Source: Rhizobacter sp. (lineage in GTDB: Bacteria > Pseudomonadota > Gammaproteobacteria > Burkholderiales > Burkholderiaceae_C). From it: a stretch of DNA of 44,044 nt. The notes under the pieces are model-generated. The model saw only the letters and a list, made by a program, of their open reading frames with translations. It did not search any database and was not told where the DNA came from. The position numbers and the translations under genes are program-made. The stretch spans positions 1-44,044 of the forward strand of contig JANXWV010000107.1 in NCBI GenBank assembly GCA_025350965.1. The letters run 5' to 3'. Positions within the stretch are counted from its first letter, which is position 1; every line of letters begins with the position of its first letter. This document shows positions 8,628 to 17,582 of the stretch, one piece after another.

Positions 8628-10564
8628 GGGGTCAGGTGAAGCCGGGCTTCCGGGGTGTCGAGCGGGCGCCGTTGCATGTCAACGAAGAACTCGTTGCGCC
8701 GTGCCTCGCCCACAGCGCGCAGGCGGTAGTCAATGGAGGCACCGTAACGTTCGCACAGTTCGCGGCAAATATAAAGGCCCAGGCCGGTGCCTCGGCTGCG
8801 GGTCGAGAAGAACGGCTCGAACAAGTAGGGCTCGACCTCGGGCGGTATCGGCGCGCCGTCGCTCGCGATGCTCAGGAACGCCTGGCCGGCGTGGCGCGAA
8901 TCGAGCCGCAGGTGAATGGCGCCGGGCGCCTTGCTCGCATGGCGCAGTGCGTTGTCGAGCAGGTTCACGAGCACTCGGCGCAGGTGCTCGTCGTCGAAGT
9001 GCACGCCCAGCGGCTCGGCCGGCATGTCGACGCGAAGAATGCTGTCTGCACCCAGGCGCAGGCCGGCTGCGCGCGCCCACTCGCTGGTGGTGGCGGTGAC
9101 GACCGCGTTGGCATCGATCACGCCCACGTCCTGGGGCGTTCCGGGCGCCACTTCCATCACGTCGTCGACGATGCGTTTCAGGCGTTCGACGTTCTCGCCC
9201 ACCATGCGCATCAGGCGCAGTTGCGCCGGGTCGGTGGCGTCTTCGAAGAGCAGGGCGTTGGCTTGCGAGATGGCCGCCAGCGGGTTGCGGATCTCGTGCG
9301 CGATGCCGGCCGACACGCGCCCCATCGCCGCGAGCTTCTCCTGCCGGCTGCGCGCCTGCATGTTGCGCACGTCTTCGAGGAACAGCACGCAGAACTCCTC
9401 GCCCGCAGCCGGCTCGCGCTTGCGCGTGAAACGCACCCGAACGCGCAGCGTGCGCTGCTGACCCAGACCCGTCAGCGTGCCGGGTGCGAACTGCAGCACC
9501 ACGTCGCGCCCGGCCTCGGGCCAGGCGGCTTCGGTGAAGGCGCGCTCGACCGCCTTGACGAGCGCGTCCCATGCCGCCACGCCGCGCAGCTGGAACGGCG
9601 CCGGCCGGCTCATGCCGCTGGGCGCGAGCAGCGTGCGCGCAGCCGGGTTGGCGGCGCGCGCGCGGCCGCGCCGGTCGACCACCAGCACGCCGTCCTGCAT
9701 CTCCTCGATCACGAGACGGTTCAACTGGGCCTGCTGGCGCGCGAGTTCCAGGCTGCCGCGTGCGGTCAGTTCTTCACGTGCCAGCCGCCCGGCCAGTTCG
9801 CCGGCGAGCACGGTGATCACGAACAGCCCCGCGCCCGCAAGGCCGGCCTGCGTGATCTGTTGCGTGGCGTCGCTGCCGCTGCCGGAAAGCACGGCCAGCC
9901 ACGCGGTGCCGAGCAGCACCAGCGTCACTGCTGCGGCCGTGGCCAGCGCCATGACGCGCGGCGTGAGCACGCCGGCCATCAGCACCGGCAGCACCAACAG
10001 CGCCACGTAGTTCAGGGTCGAGCCCGGCGCCAGCGCGTGAAGCGCAGTGAAGCACACCAGGTCGGCGCCGATCGTGGCCAGCCACTGGGGGCTGCGCAGC
10101 CGCGCCAGCGCGCGCGGCGCAGTGGCGCTTTGGAAGCGCGGCAGCAGCCACAGTCCGGCCGCGCCCGCCACGTAGGCGAGGCTGACCAGCACCACCGTGA
10201 TCGACGGTGCCGGCCCGAGCAGGCTGGCGAGGCCGAGCGTGACGAGCAACGCCACGCCGAGCGCCACCCGCGCCGCAATGAAGGTGCGGTAGATGCGCTC
10301 GAACGCCGTTTGCCCCGACTCGACCACGCGTGCTGCCTGGCGTGACAGGAAGCGCGAGTCGGCGCTGTCGGCGCCCTCGCCTTGCAGGCCCTTGTCGAAC
10401 CGTGATTCACCGTCTTGCGGATCGTCGTTCTGCAGAGCGCCGGCGCCCGTATTGCCAGGGGTGCCGAAGGCACCAAACCAGGACTCGTCGGGAGCGGCCT
10501 TCTGGCGTGCATTGCGGCGCTCGCGCGAACGCCGCTCTGAGTTGCGGGCCGGCGCCTGGTTCAT
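8624..10564 (-). CDS. pilS: PilS-like membrane sensor histidine kinase
   Basis: A 646-residue kinase from the ATG at 10564. A hydrophilic N-terminus (about 1-90) is followed by a membrane domain of about six hydrophobic helices (residues 97-260), a PAS-like segment ([20 protein letters not shown], near 287), a HisKA domain with phospho-acceptor H423 ([12 protein letters not shown]) and an ATPase domain with N box NLLDNALRH and G box [12 protein letters not shown]. It autophosphorylates and passes phosphate to the adjacent regulator. The start overlaps the stop of the preceding PP0621 gene (ATGA), and its own stop overlaps the regulator start. The extra 37 codons upstream in the same frame lie inside the PP0621 gene and are rejected. 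Exact signal and targets are unknown. Confidence 0.85.
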   Translation of the reverse strand: MNQAPARNSERRSRERRNARQKAAPDESWFGAFGTPGNTGAGALQNDDPQDGESRFDKGLQGEGADSADSRFLSRQAARVVESGQTAFERIYRTFIAARVALGVALLVTLGLASLLGPAPSITVVLVSLAYVAGAAGLWLLPRFQSATAPRALARLRSPQWLATIGADLVCFTALHALAPGSTLNYVALLVLPVLMAGVLTPRVMALATAAAVTLVLLGTAWLAVLSGSGSDATQQITQAGLAGAGLFVITVLAGELAGRLAREELTARGSLELARQQAQLNRLVIEEMQDGVLVVDRRGRARAANPAARTLLAPSGMSRPAPFQLRGVAAWDALVKAVERAFTEAAWPEAGRDVVLQFAPGTLTGLGQQRTLRVRVRFTRKREPAAGEEFCVLFLEDVRNMQARSRQEKLAAMGRVSAGIAHEIRNPLAAISQANALLFEDATDPAQLRLMRMVGENVERLKRIVDDVMEVAPGTPQDVGVIDANAVVTATTSEWARAAGLRLGADSILRVDMPAEPLGVHFDDEHLRRVLVNLLDNALRHASKAPGAIHLRLDSRHAGQAFLSIASDGAPIPPEVEPYLFEPFFSTRSRGTGLGLYICRELCERYGASIDYRLRAVGEARRNEFFVDMQRRPLDTPEARLHLTP

Positions 10565-10803
10565 GACTCTCGGTGCGCGGCCTCGAAAAGCTTGCGGTGC
10601 GCCTCGCCGCAGAACACCCCGCCCTGGCCGGGCAGGGCTTCCTCGCGCGGCAGGTGCAGGCCGCACTGCGCGCACTGCAGCATCGCCTTCGGCTCGGCCG
10701 GTGGCGCGGGTTGGCCATCCTGCGGCGGACGCACGCGGCGCAGGCTCCCGCGCAGCAGCCAGAACAGCACACCGATTGCGATCAGCAGCAACAGGAACTT
10801 CAT
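10561..10803 (-). CDS. PP0621-family small membrane-anchored protein
   Basis: The 80-residue product has one N-terminal transmembrane helix (KFLLLLIAIGVLFWLL) followed by a basic stretch, a Pro-rich linker and a C-terminal motif with CAQC near residue 44 and a further Cys in VFCGEAH, suggesting a small metal-binding knuckle. This architecture matches the uncharacterised PP0621 family. It lies between the CcsA-like gene (16 bp upstream) and the PilS-like kinase, whose start it overlaps by ATGA, so it is almost certainly co-transcribed. A role in the signalling pair or in membrane protein quality control would be speculation. Confidence 0.8.
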   Translation of the reverse strand: MKFLLLLIAIGVLFWLLRGSLRRVRPPQDGQPAPPAEPKAMLQCAQCGLHLPREEALPGQGGVFCGEAHRKLFEAAHRES

Positions 10804-10819
10804 GCTGTCACCTGTTCGT

Positions 10820-11623
10820 TCACGCGCCCGGTGCGCGGTGCAGCATCACTTCGAGCACGAATCGCGAGCCCACATAGGCCAGCAAAAGCAGCACCGCGCC
10901 GGCATACACCCCGCGCGTGGCCGCCGGCCCGCGCCAGCCGAACGCGCGCCGCCCCGCCAGCAGGCCGGCGAAGACGAGCCAGCCGAGCATCGAGAACACC
11001 GTCTTGTGGTCCCAGCGCCAGGGGTGGGCCGACCACGCACCCAGCAGCACCGCTGCCGACAACACCACGAAGCCCGCAGCGACGAAGCGGAACGTCATGC
11101 GTTCGAGCTGCAACAGCGGCATGCCTTTGGCGATGACCCGGGTCGCACCGGCAACCGGCCTCATCTGGCGTTCGGCGCGGCCCAGCATGGCGGCATGCAG
11201 CACGGCGGCACCGAAGAGGCCGTACGACGCGATGCCCAGAACCCAGTGAAGCGGCGCCCAACGGGAAGGTGCCTGTGGCCGCACCTCGCCTGGGAACAGC
11301 CAGGCGAGCACCACGACCGCGATTCCCAGCAGCGCCAGCATGCGCCGTGCGCCTGGCAGCGGCACGAAGCGGCTCTCGACCACGTAGACCGCGAGCACGA
11401 GCCAGATCGTCATTGACAGCGCCGGCGCAAAGCCGAAGCGCGCGGCAATCTCGTCGCTGCCGACGCCTGCGATGTCGAAACCGATGGCCAGCGCATGGGC
11501 CAGCCAGCCCACAACCAGCGCGGCGCGCAAGGCCGCGGTTCGGTGCTCCTTCAGCAGCGCTGCGCAGGCATACGCGGCGAGTGCCGCCAGGCTCGGAAAG
11601 GCCAGCGCCGTCGTGGTCGTCAC
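10820..11623 (-). CDS. CcsA/YpjD-like cytochrome c assembly family membrane protein
   Basis: A 267-residue integral membrane protein with about eight hydrophobic segments. It carries the family hallmarks LHWVLGIASYGLFGAAVLHA and, near the C-terminus, GAWSAHPWRWDHKTVFSMLGW, which resembles the WxWDxK region of CcsA/HemX-type proteins that handle heme. The Escherichia coli relative YpjD/CorE has been linked to divalent-cation export, so either heme handling or a CorC-partner role is possible. The start is GTG at 11623, divergent from ffh, with 86 bp between the two starts that must hold both promoters. It heads the minus-strand cluster running to ampD. Confidence 0.8.
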   Translation of the reverse strand: MTTTTALAFPSLAALAAYACAALLKEHRTAALRAALVVGWLAHALAIGFDIAGVGSDEIAARFGFAPALSMTIWLVLAVYVVESRFVPLPGARRMLALLGIAVVVLAWLFPGEVRPQAPSRWAPLHWVLGIASYGLFGAAVLHAAMLGRAERQMRPVAGATRVIAKGMPLLQLERMTFRFVAAGFVVLSAAVLLGAWSAHPWRWDHKTVFSMLGWLVFAGLLAGRRAFGWRGPAATRGVYAGAVLLLLAYVGSRFVLEVMLHRAPGA

Positions 11624-11709
11624 AGGGTCTGCGCCAAAAGGGGGAACGATAGAATCATGGTCACAGTGTACTTTCGCGCCCTCTGCTCAGCGGGCCGCGC
11701 CCAACCCCC

Positions 11710-13092
11710 ATGGCTTCCACCCTGACCGACCGGCTGACGCGCCTGGTCAAGACGATGCGCGGCCAGGCCCGCATCACCGAAGACAACGTGCAAGACATGC
11801 TGCGCGAGGTGCGCATGGCGCTGCTCGAAGCCGACGTGGCGCTGCCCGTGGTGCGCGATTTCATCAGTCGCGTGAAGGAAAAGGCGCTCGGTGCCGACGT
11901 GGTGGGCTCGCTCTCGCCAGGCCAGGCGCTGGTGGGCATCGTCAACCGGGAACTCGCTGCGACCATGGGCGAAGGTGTGGCTGACATCAACCTGGCCGCA
12001 CAGCCACCCGCCGTCATCCTGATGGCCGGCCTGCAAGGTGCGGGCAAGACCACCACCACCGCCAAGCTCGCCAAGCACCTGATTGAAAAGCGCAAGAAGA
12101 AGGTGCTCACCGTGTCGGCCGACGTGTACCGCCCGGCCGCCATCGAGCAGCTGAAGATGGTGACGAAGCAGGCCGGTGCCGAGTGGTTCCCGTCGAGCGC
12201 CGACGACAAGCCGCTTGCCATCGTGCTGGCGGCACTCGACTACGCGAAGAAGCACTACATCGACGTGCTGCTGGTCGACACGGCGGGGCGCCTTGCCATC
12301 GACGAAGCGCTGATGCGCGAGATCACCGAACTGCATGCCGCGCTCAAGCCGGTCGAGACGCTGTTCGTGGTCGACGCAATGCAAGGCCAGGACGCGATCA
12401 ACACCGCGAAGGCATTCAAGGAAGCGCTGCCGCTGACCGGCATCGTGCTCACCAAGATGGACGGCGACTCGCGCGGCGGCGCGGCGCTGTCGGTGCGGCA
12501 GATCACCGGCGCACCGATCAAGTTCGCCGGCACGAGCGAGAAGATCGACGGGTTGGAGGTGTTCGACGCGCAGCGCCACGCCGGCCGCGTGCTCGGCATG
12601 GGCGACATCGTCGGCCTGGTCGAAGAGGTGACCAAGGGCGTCGATATGGCGGCGGCGCAGAAGCTCGTCGACAAGGTGCGCGGTGGCGACGCCTTCGACT
12701 TGAATGACTTCTTGTCACAGCTGTCACAAATGAAAAAGATGGGCGGGCTGGCCGGGCTCGTGGACAAGCTACCCTCGCAGATGCTCGGCGGCAAGGCAGC
12801 CAATCTCGGCCAGGGCGACATGGACCGCGCCGAGCGCGACATGCGCCGCATGGAAGGCATCATTTGCTCGATGACGCCGCTGGAGCGGCGCAAGCCCGAC
12901 CTGCTGAAGGCCACACGCAAGCGCCGCATTGCGCAGGGTGCGGGTGTTCAGGTGCAGGATGTGAACCGCCTGCTGAACCAGTACGAACAGATGCGCGACA
13001 TGATGAAGAAGATGAAGGGCGGCGGCATGATGAAGATGATGAAACGCATGGCCGGCGCCAAGGGCATGGGCGGCCCGGGCGGCATGCGCTGA
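11710..13092 (+). CDS. ffh: Signal recognition particle protein Ffh (SRP54)
   Basis: The 460-residue GTPase of the bacterial signal recognition particle. It binds 4.5S RNA and the signal peptides of nascent membrane proteins and docks with FtsY. The N domain (about 1-95) is followed by the G domain with G1 GLQGAGKT (107-114), ADVYRPAA, G3 DTAGR (about 190) and G4 TKMDGD (about 246). The Met-rich M domain is at the C-terminus and ends in a flexible MMKKMKGGGMMKMMKR tail that forms part of the signal-peptide groove. Length is standard (453 in E. coli). The receptor gene ftsY lies about 900 bp downstream in convergent orientation, an unusually close pairing. No 4.5S RNA gene was seen. Confidence 0.97.
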   Translation: MASTLTDRLTRLVKTMRGQARITEDNVQDMLREVRMALLEADVALPVVRDFISRVKEKALGADVVGSLSPGQALVGIVNRELAATMGEGVADINLAAQPPAVILMAGLQGAGKTTTTAKLAKHLIEKRKKKVLTVSADVYRPAAIEQLKMVTKQAGAEWFPSSADDKPLAIVLAALDYAKKHYIDVLLVDTAGRLAIDEALMREITELHAALKPVETLFVVDAMQGQDAINTAKAFKEALPLTGIVLTKMDGDSRGGAALSVRQITGAPIKFAGTSEKIDGLEVFDAQRHAGRVLGMGDIVGLVEEVTKGVDMAAAQKLVDKVRGGDAFDLNDFLSQLSQMKKMGGLAGLVDKLPSQMLGGKAANLGQGDMDRAERDMRRMEGIICSMTPLERRKPDLLKATRKRRIAQGAGVQVQDVNRLLNQYEQMRDMMKKMKGGGMMKMMKRMAGAKGMGGPGGMR

Positions 13093-13178
13093 CGCGCCGC
13101 ACATCACTTGGAAGTCACGATGACTCGCACCTGCCCAGCCACCACACTGTGCTGCGAGCCGCACGTGGAGAAACGCTG

Positions 13179-13913
13179 ATGGGTTCAATGTCGTTTGCCT
13201 GGCTGGCGGGCGCGCTCGTCGCGCTGCTGCTGGTCGTGTGGTGGTGGCGCACGCGCCGCGACGCTGGCAACGCGGTCGCCCAGGAAGGGGACCGCATCGA
13301 CACGCTGATCGGCTGGCCGCCGCAGGCGACGCGCGTGCTCAACCACCCCGAGCGCGCCGCCTTCGCGTTGCTGGTGCGCGCGCTGCCCGACTACATGATC
13401 CTGGCGCAGGTGCCGCTGTCGCGCTTCCTGAACGTGCCGAAGCGCCATTCCTATGCCGACTGGCTGCGCCGGCTGGGTTACCAGTGCGTGGACTTCGCGG
13501 TATGCGACATGAACGCGCAGGTCGTGGCCGTGATCGAGCTGCAGCCGCCTACACCTCGAGTGACCGAGCGCGCGCGCAAGCGCTTGGCGCGCATGGCACG
13601 CACGCTCAAGGCGGCGAAGATACCGCTGCAGGTGTGGGCCGAACAGTCGCTGCCCACGGCCGAATCGGTGCGCGAACTCATCGTGCCCAGGCCGCCGGTG
13701 CAAACACTTCCGACCTTGCCGAGCGCGGTGGCCGCTGCGGCCGCGCCCAGCGCGTCGGCAGCCCCGCCGGCCCCCGCAGCACGAAACCCTTTCGACGACA
13801 CTGCGCGCGACTCGACGCAGGACGAGCACATCGAGCTGCTCGAACCGCCGCCGTCCACCTGGTTCGACGACATGGACTCCGAGCCGGTGCCGCTGGCCAA
13901 ACCGAAGCGCTGA
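13179..13913 (+). CDS. DUF2726-domain membrane-anchored protein
   Basis: The 244-residue product starts with one transmembrane helix (FAWLAGALVALLLVVWWWR), then a conserved globular region around residues 50-165 (RVLNHPERAAFALLVRAL, VPLSRFLNVPKR, VVAVIELQPP) that matches the DUF2726 family, sometimes linked to nuclease-like or topoisomerase C-terminal zinc-ribbon proteins. The C-terminal 70 residues are Pro/Ala-rich and acidic, probably disordered. Function is unknown. I chose the ATG at 13179 because GGAG lies 8 nt upstream; a longer open frame back to 12864 runs inside ffh and has no coding character. It sits between ffh and the convergent ftsY. Confidence 0.82.
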   Translation: MGSMSFAWLAGALVALLLVVWWWRTRRDAGNAVAQEGDRIDTLIGWPPQATRVLNHPERAAFALLVRALPDYMILAQVPLSRFLNVPKRHSYADWLRRLGYQCVDFAVCDMNAQVVAVIELQPPTPRVTERARKRLARMARTLKAAKIPLQVWAEQSLPTAESVRELIVPRPPVQTLPTLPSAVAAAAAPSASAAPPAPAARNPFDDTARDSTQDEHIELLEPPPSTWFDDMDSEPVPLAKPKR

Positions 13914-13959
13914 CGCGGCTGCGTGTTGCCGGGCCGCCGCGCGTTGCCGGCGCTCCCGG

Positions 13960-15138
13960 TCAGGCGAGCAGCGCCTGCGCGAACTCGCGTGCGCTGAAGG
14001 TCTGCAGGTCTTCGAGCTGCTCGCCCACACCGATGAAGTACACCGGCATCGCACGGGCGCTTTCACTGCCCGAGCGTTCGCGTGACCACAGTGCCACGGC
14101 GGCCAATACACCGCCCTTCGCGGTGCCGTCGAGCTTGGTGATGATGAGGCCGGTGAGTTGCAGCGCCGCATCGAACAGCTGCACCTGCGTCAACGCGTTC
14201 TGACCGGTGTTGCCGTCGACCACCAGCAGCACTTCGTGCGGCGCCCCGGCCTGCGCCTTGCCGATCACACGGCGGATCTTCTTCAGCTCTTCCATCAAGT
14301 GCGCCTGCGTCGTGAGCCGCCCCGCCGTGTCGGCGATGACCACATCGCAGCCGCGCGCCTTGCCGGCCGAGACGGCGTCGAAGGTCACCGCAGCCGGGTC
14401 ACCGCCTTGCTGGCTCACGATCTCGACCTGGTTGCCGGCGCCCGAGCTGCGCGCATCCGCCCGTGTGGCCCACACCGCGAGCTGCTCGCGGGCCGCGGCA
14501 CGGAAGGTATCGGCCGCCGCGAGCAACACCTTCTTGTTCGCATCGGCCAGGTGGCGCGCGAGCTTGCCGACGCTGGTCGTCTTGCCCGCACCGTTCACGC
14601 CGACCACCATGATGACCGTGGGCACGTGCTCGCCCACGCGCAGCTTTTGTTCGAGCGGTGCGAGAAGGTCGGCAATCGCGTCGATCAGCAGTGCCTTCAC
14701 AGCGGTCGGCTCAGTGGCCTTGGTGTCCTTCACGCGCCGTTTCAGGTCGGTCAGCAGGAAGGCCGTCGCCTTTACGCCGGCGTCGGCCATCAGCAGCGCA
14801 GACTCGAGGTCTTCGTAGAGCGCGTCGTCGATCTTGGTGCCGGTGAAGACCTGCGCAATGCTGGAGCCGGTGCGGCGCAGGCCGCCGCGCAGCTTGTCGA
14901 TCCAACTGCGGCGCTCGGTGGCGGCGTGCGGCGGGGCCGGCTCGGCGGGCTCCGCGACCGGTGGCGGCGCGTGCTGCAACTGAACTTCGGCACTCGGAGC
15001 GCCCCGCAAGCGGTCGAGCCAGCTGCGCGTTGCAGGCTCTGGTGCAGCCGTTTCCGGCTGGGCCGGCGGCGCCACGTCGGGGTCGATGGTCTCGACGGGC
15101 GCGTTGGGCTCGGTCTTTTTCTTGAAGAAGCTGAACAT
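13960..15138 (-). CDS. ftsY: Signal recognition particle receptor FtsY
   Basis: The 392-residue SRP receptor GTPase. It recruits the ribosome-SRP complex to the membrane, and its reciprocal GTP hydrolysis with Ffh hands the nascent chain to SecYEG. A short membrane-affinity start (MFSFFKKK) precedes an acidic/Pro-rich A domain with two SWLDRLRG/SWIDKLRG-like helices. The N domain begins near residue 100 and the G domain contains GVNGAGKT, DTFRAAAREQL, DTAGR and TKLDGTAKGG. I chose the internal ATG at 15138, matching the conserved MFSFFKKK start, over an in-frame ATG 16 codons upstream. It ends 46 bp from the convergent DUF2726 gene. Confidence 0.95.
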   Translation of the reverse strand: MFSFFKKKTEPNAPVETIDPDVAPPAQPETAAPEPATRSWLDRLRGAPSAEVQLQHAPPPVAEPAEPAPPHAATERRSWIDKLRGGLRRTGSSIAQVFTGTKIDDALYEDLESALLMADAGVKATAFLLTDLKRRVKDTKATEPTAVKALLIDAIADLLAPLEQKLRVGEHVPTVIMVVGVNGAGKTTSVGKLARHLADANKKVLLAAADTFRAAAREQLAVWATRADARSSGAGNQVEIVSQQGGDPAAVTFDAVSAGKARGCDVVIADTAGRLTTQAHLMEELKKIRRVIGKAQAGAPHEVLLVVDGNTGQNALTQVQLFDAALQLTGLIITKLDGTAKGGVLAAVALWSRERSGSESARAMPVYFIGVGEQLEDLQTFSAREFAQALLA

Positions 15139-15221
15139 GGGGGCGGCACGTGGCCTGCGGGTGAGCGTCGGAAGGGCCCGGTGCAAAGGCCCGCAGCGGC
15201 GACGCTATAATTATGGGCTTA

Positions 15222-15299
<78 letters not shown>

Positions 15300-15307
15300 T
15301 ATCCATG

Positions 15308-15339
15308 CGGCCCCGCGAGGTTTTTACCTTTCGGGGCCG
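15308..15339. other. Hairpin just inside attL
   Basis: CGGCCCCG and CGGGGCCG form an 8-bp perfect stem, with an inner AGGT/ACCT pairing around a T-run. It lies downstream of the tRNA and may act as its terminator or as structure near the att core. Confidence 0.5.
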
Positions 15340-15369
15340 TTCTACAAATCGGCCCTCTGTTCTACAAAT
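15339..15369 (+). repeat. Two direct GTTCTACAAAT motifs, candidate integrase arm sites
   Basis: GTTCTACAAAT occurs at 15339-15349 and 15359-15369, exactly 20 bp apart and in the same orientation. A third copy of the first 10 bases is at 21081-21090 on the other side of the att core. Short direct repeats flanking the core are the usual layout of tyrosine-integrase arm sites. Confidence 0.6.
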
Positions 15370-15613
15370 TTGGGTGTCTCGCGGATTATCGCTGCCTCGA
15401 TTGTTCCGACCGGCTGTTGGCTTTTCATGACGCGGGCAACCTTCGGCGCGCGGCCGTGATGGGTTCCGCGTCGTTGCCTTCGTGCTCTGTCGGCATCGCT
15501 GCCGCTGGCTGTCCAGACTGACGCCCGCACGGGTACCCCGCGCTCTGCTGCGGCCCTTCGGGCCTACCTGGGGGCCTTGCCCCCAGTCCCCCGCTACTCG
15601 CGCGCTTGTAGGC
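15370..15613. other. Non-coding end of the element with two compact hairpins
   Basis: No convincing gene. GGCCC-TTC-GGGCC at 15552-15564 and CTGGGGGC-CTT-GCCCCCAG at 15568-15586 are two adjacent, perfect, short-loop hairpins directly after the integrase stop. They could terminate the minus-strand operon, although no T-run follows, or belong to a replication origin. A 62-codon minus-strand frame (15342-15530) has a GTG start and no clear ribosome-binding site, and is not called. Confidence 0.5.
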
Positions 15614-16591
15614 TCATCTGAGCGGCTTCACGCGCTGTCCGATGCGAGGGCGCACGTAATGCTCTGTCATGTCCCGAGTCTTGTGGCCCGGCAACGCTTG
15701 CGAGTGCCCAAGGTCGTTGGTATCGCTCGCGGTCTTCGCTCGAATGTCTCGGAACTGGAAGGCTACGCCAGCGGCCTTGCGCGCCTTCTCGAATCGCCCA
15801 CGCAATGCGAGCGTGCTCAAGGGTCGGCCGTTGTCGTCTTGGATCAGGAACGCGCTCAGGCGCTCGCGCTTGCGCGCGTTGATTCGCTCGATCACTTGCG
15901 CCAGCTCGCCCGTTACGTCGATTGCCCGCTTTGCCCCGGTCTTGTTCTGGGTCACGAACAAGGCGCCGTCGCGTATGTCGTCGCGTCGAATCTTCAGCAC
16001 GTCCGCTGGCCGCTGGCCGGTCAGCAAGGCCACGTCCATTGCATCACGCAGGGTGGGGTCTGCGGCCGTCCACACAGCTTCGAACTCGGCATCTGTCACG
16101 TAGCGGTCGCGGCCCGGCTCAGGGAAGCCCTTGATGCCTTGGCATGGGTTCGGCGCATCGCTGTAGCCCCATTCGCGGGCCCTGTTGATGATGTGGCTGA
16201 GCAATGCCTTTTCGCGGTTCGCACGTGACTTCGCCTTGGCACCGCGCTTGTCGAGGTAGGCCCGCACGTGATGCGGCTTGATGGCTTCGATCAATACGCG
16301 ACCGAAAACGGCTCGGAGATAGACAAGCTCCTTCATGTTGTCCTGCTGGGTGCGCACTGCCTTGCCCGGCAACACCTCGCGCTCGTATCGCGTTGCGATC
16401 ACATCGAAGGTGCGCACGCTTGGGTCTGGTTCGGTGCCTTCGATTCGCGCCCATTCGAGCAGCGCGCGGGAGCGGTCAGAACCCAGCGGCGTCCACTTGC
16501 GTGGCGGTGTGCTGGTGACGTGGTAGTACCACTTGCCCTTGACGTGCAGGCTCGGTGGCAAGTCTCGATTGACGGTGCGGCGGCGTCCCAT
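15614..16591 (-). CDS. int: Tyrosine-recombinase integrase of the tRNA-Met element
   Basis: The 325-residue product is a phage-type integrase: an N-terminal arm-binding region (about 1-60), a SAM-like core-binding domain (60-155) and a catalytic domain. Catalytic residues are R194 (TGQRPADVL), K217 (QNKTG), R284, H303 (GHKTRDMTEHY) and nucleophile Y312. The usual H-x-x-R box reads R281-D-I-R284, a variant I believe occurs in related phage integrases. The ATG at 16591 is 2 bp after the stop of the DUF4224 gene, indicating coupled translation; the 31 extra upstream codons overlap that gene and are rejected. It should integrate and, with an excision factor, excise the element at tRNA-Met. Confidence 0.92.
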   Translation of the reverse strand: MGRRRTVNRDLPPSLHVKGKWYYHVTSTPPRKWTPLGSDRSRALLEWARIEGTEPDPSVRTFDVIATRYEREVLPGKAVRTQQDNMKELVYLRAVFGRVLIEAIKPHHVRAYLDKRGAKAKSRANREKALLSHIINRAREWGYSDAPNPCQGIKGFPEPGRDRYVTDAEFEAVWTAADPTLRDAMDVALLTGQRPADVLKIRRDDIRDGALFVTQNKTGAKRAIDVTGELAQVIERINARKRERLSAFLIQDDNGRPLSTLALRGRFEKARKAAGVAFQFRDIRAKTASDTNDLGHSQALPGHKTRDMTEHYVRPRIGQRVKPLR

Positions 16592-16593
16592 GT

Positions 16594-16845
16594 TCAGCGC
16601 CTGTCGAGTGCTGCGAAGTCGGGTTGCTCGATCACGGCCGCGAGGTTGACCGCGTCGGCGTCGGTCATTGCCTTGCCTGCGCACCCCATGCGTTCTTGAA
16701 AGTGCTCGCGCGCAACCCGTGGTTCGTTGCGGCGGTTCAGCACGTAGCGCCAGCGGTTGCGGTCAAGCCACCGCGCCTGGCAGTGCCGCGCCCGGAAGCC
16801 GGTCAGCTCTGCCAGCTCGGCTGCGCTCAGGAACAGGTCTTTCAC
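16594..16845 (-). CDS. DUF4224 protein, probable excisionase/directionality factor
   Basis: The 83-residue product has the DUF4224 signature: LFLSAAELAELTGF, a WLDRNRWRYVLN stretch and REHFQERMG. These proteins are nearly always found directly upstream of phage integrases and resemble a winged-helix/AlpA-like DNA binder, so a role as recombination directionality factor is likely though not shown. The start is GTG at 16845, overlapping the TGA of the preceding gene (GTGA). The last 25 residues are an unconserved-looking tail. It ends 2 bp before the integrase start. Confidence 0.8.
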   Translation of the reverse strand: MKDLFLSAAELAELTGFRARHCQARWLDRNRWRYVLNRRNEPRVAREHFQERMGCAGKAMTDADAVNLAAVIEQPDFAALDRR

Positions 16846-17045
16846 TTCGCGGCCCGCATCGCTCGAATGCGATTCTTCAACCGAAGTGCACGCGCCCAGC
16901 GGCAGTGCTTGGGTGTTCGCGCGATGCGGTCGAGGTACTTTCTCAGGCGCCGGATGTTGTCGTCGATGCTCCGGCCGCGCCGCAGTTGGAAGCCCGTTTC
17001 GGGCGGGCGCTTTGAACGCGTTACGGCTTTAGGGTCAGTGTCCAT
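16842..17045 (-). CDS. Small basic protein of unknown function in the element
   Basis: A 67-residue, strongly basic protein (many Arg/Lys; RRLRKYLDRIARTPKHCRWARALRLKNRIRAMRAAK) with two predicted helices and no recognised domain; nucleic-acid binding is a guess from charge. I chose the ATG at 17045 because GAGG lies about 6 nt upstream; the frame extends 17 codons further but into the preceding gene's 3' flank. Its stop overlaps the DUF4224 start by 4 bp, so it belongs to the same transcript. Confidence 0.65.
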   Translation of the reverse strand: MDTDPKAVTRSKRPPETGFQLRRGRSIDDNIRRLRKYLDRIARTPKHCRWARALRLKNRIRAMRAAK

Positions 17046-17099
17046 AGGGTGCCTCGGTGGTCTTGGTTGACTCGTTCGGTTCGCGTGCTGGTTCAACCG

Positions 17100-17582
17100 T
17101 CAACCGCGCTGCAACCGGCGTGGTTGCTTGGTTTTCCCGGTTTTCGGAGCGACGGTTTTCCCGGTTCTTCGGGCCGGCTTCTCGGCAGTCGCAGCGTGCA
17201 ACTGCGGTGCGCCGACGAAGGGGCGCGGGCCGCGCACGCCGGTTGCGGGGTCGTTCGCAGCGCCGAAGTCGCCGATGCGGCCGAGGTGGTCAAGCTGGGT
17301 TTGCAGGCGCTCGACTTGCCGGCGCAGGTTGCTTGCGATGCCCGCTTGCATCACCGCATCGTTGTGCGCTTCGCAGTGCACCGAACTCTGACCCCAGCGG
17401 GTGAGCCAGAAAATGGCCAGCATCACCGGCCTCGGTGCCGCGTCGAGCTTGATCCACCGCTTGACGCTGGCTTCGGTCACTGCCAGCGCCTTCGCCAGCT
17501 CGCGCGGCTTGGGGTTGCCGATGTCTTCGATCAGCATCCAAAGCGGGGGCATTTGCGTCGGCAAAGGGAGTCGGTTCAGCAT
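17100..17582 (-). CDS. HTH-containing accessory protein of the element
   Basis: The 160-residue product has a helix-turn-helix near the N-terminus (KPRELAKALAVTEASVKRWI, residues 25-44), a central region with a possible coiled coil (LRRQVERLQTQLDHL, about 86-100) and a basic Lys/Thr tail with two TGKT units; the tail is encoded by two copies of a 13-bp GGTTTTCCCGGTT motif 24 bp apart at 17130 and 17154. Its start overlaps the end of rep by 7 bp, so it is probably co-expressed with replication and may modulate it. No specific family recognised. Confidence 0.7.
   Translation of the reverse strand: MLNRLPLPTQMPPLWMLIEDIGNPKPRELAKALAVTEASVKRWIKLDAAPRPVMLAIFWLTRWGQSSVHCEAHNDAVMQAGIASNLRRQVERLQTQLDHLGRIGDFGAANDPATGVRGPRPFVGAPQLHAATAEKPARRTGKTVAPKTGKTKQPRRLQRG

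Noticed and set aside
15342..15530. A 62-codon minus-strand frame near attL
   Set aside because: GTG start with no ribosome-binding site, overlaps putative arm sites and has no recognisable domain.
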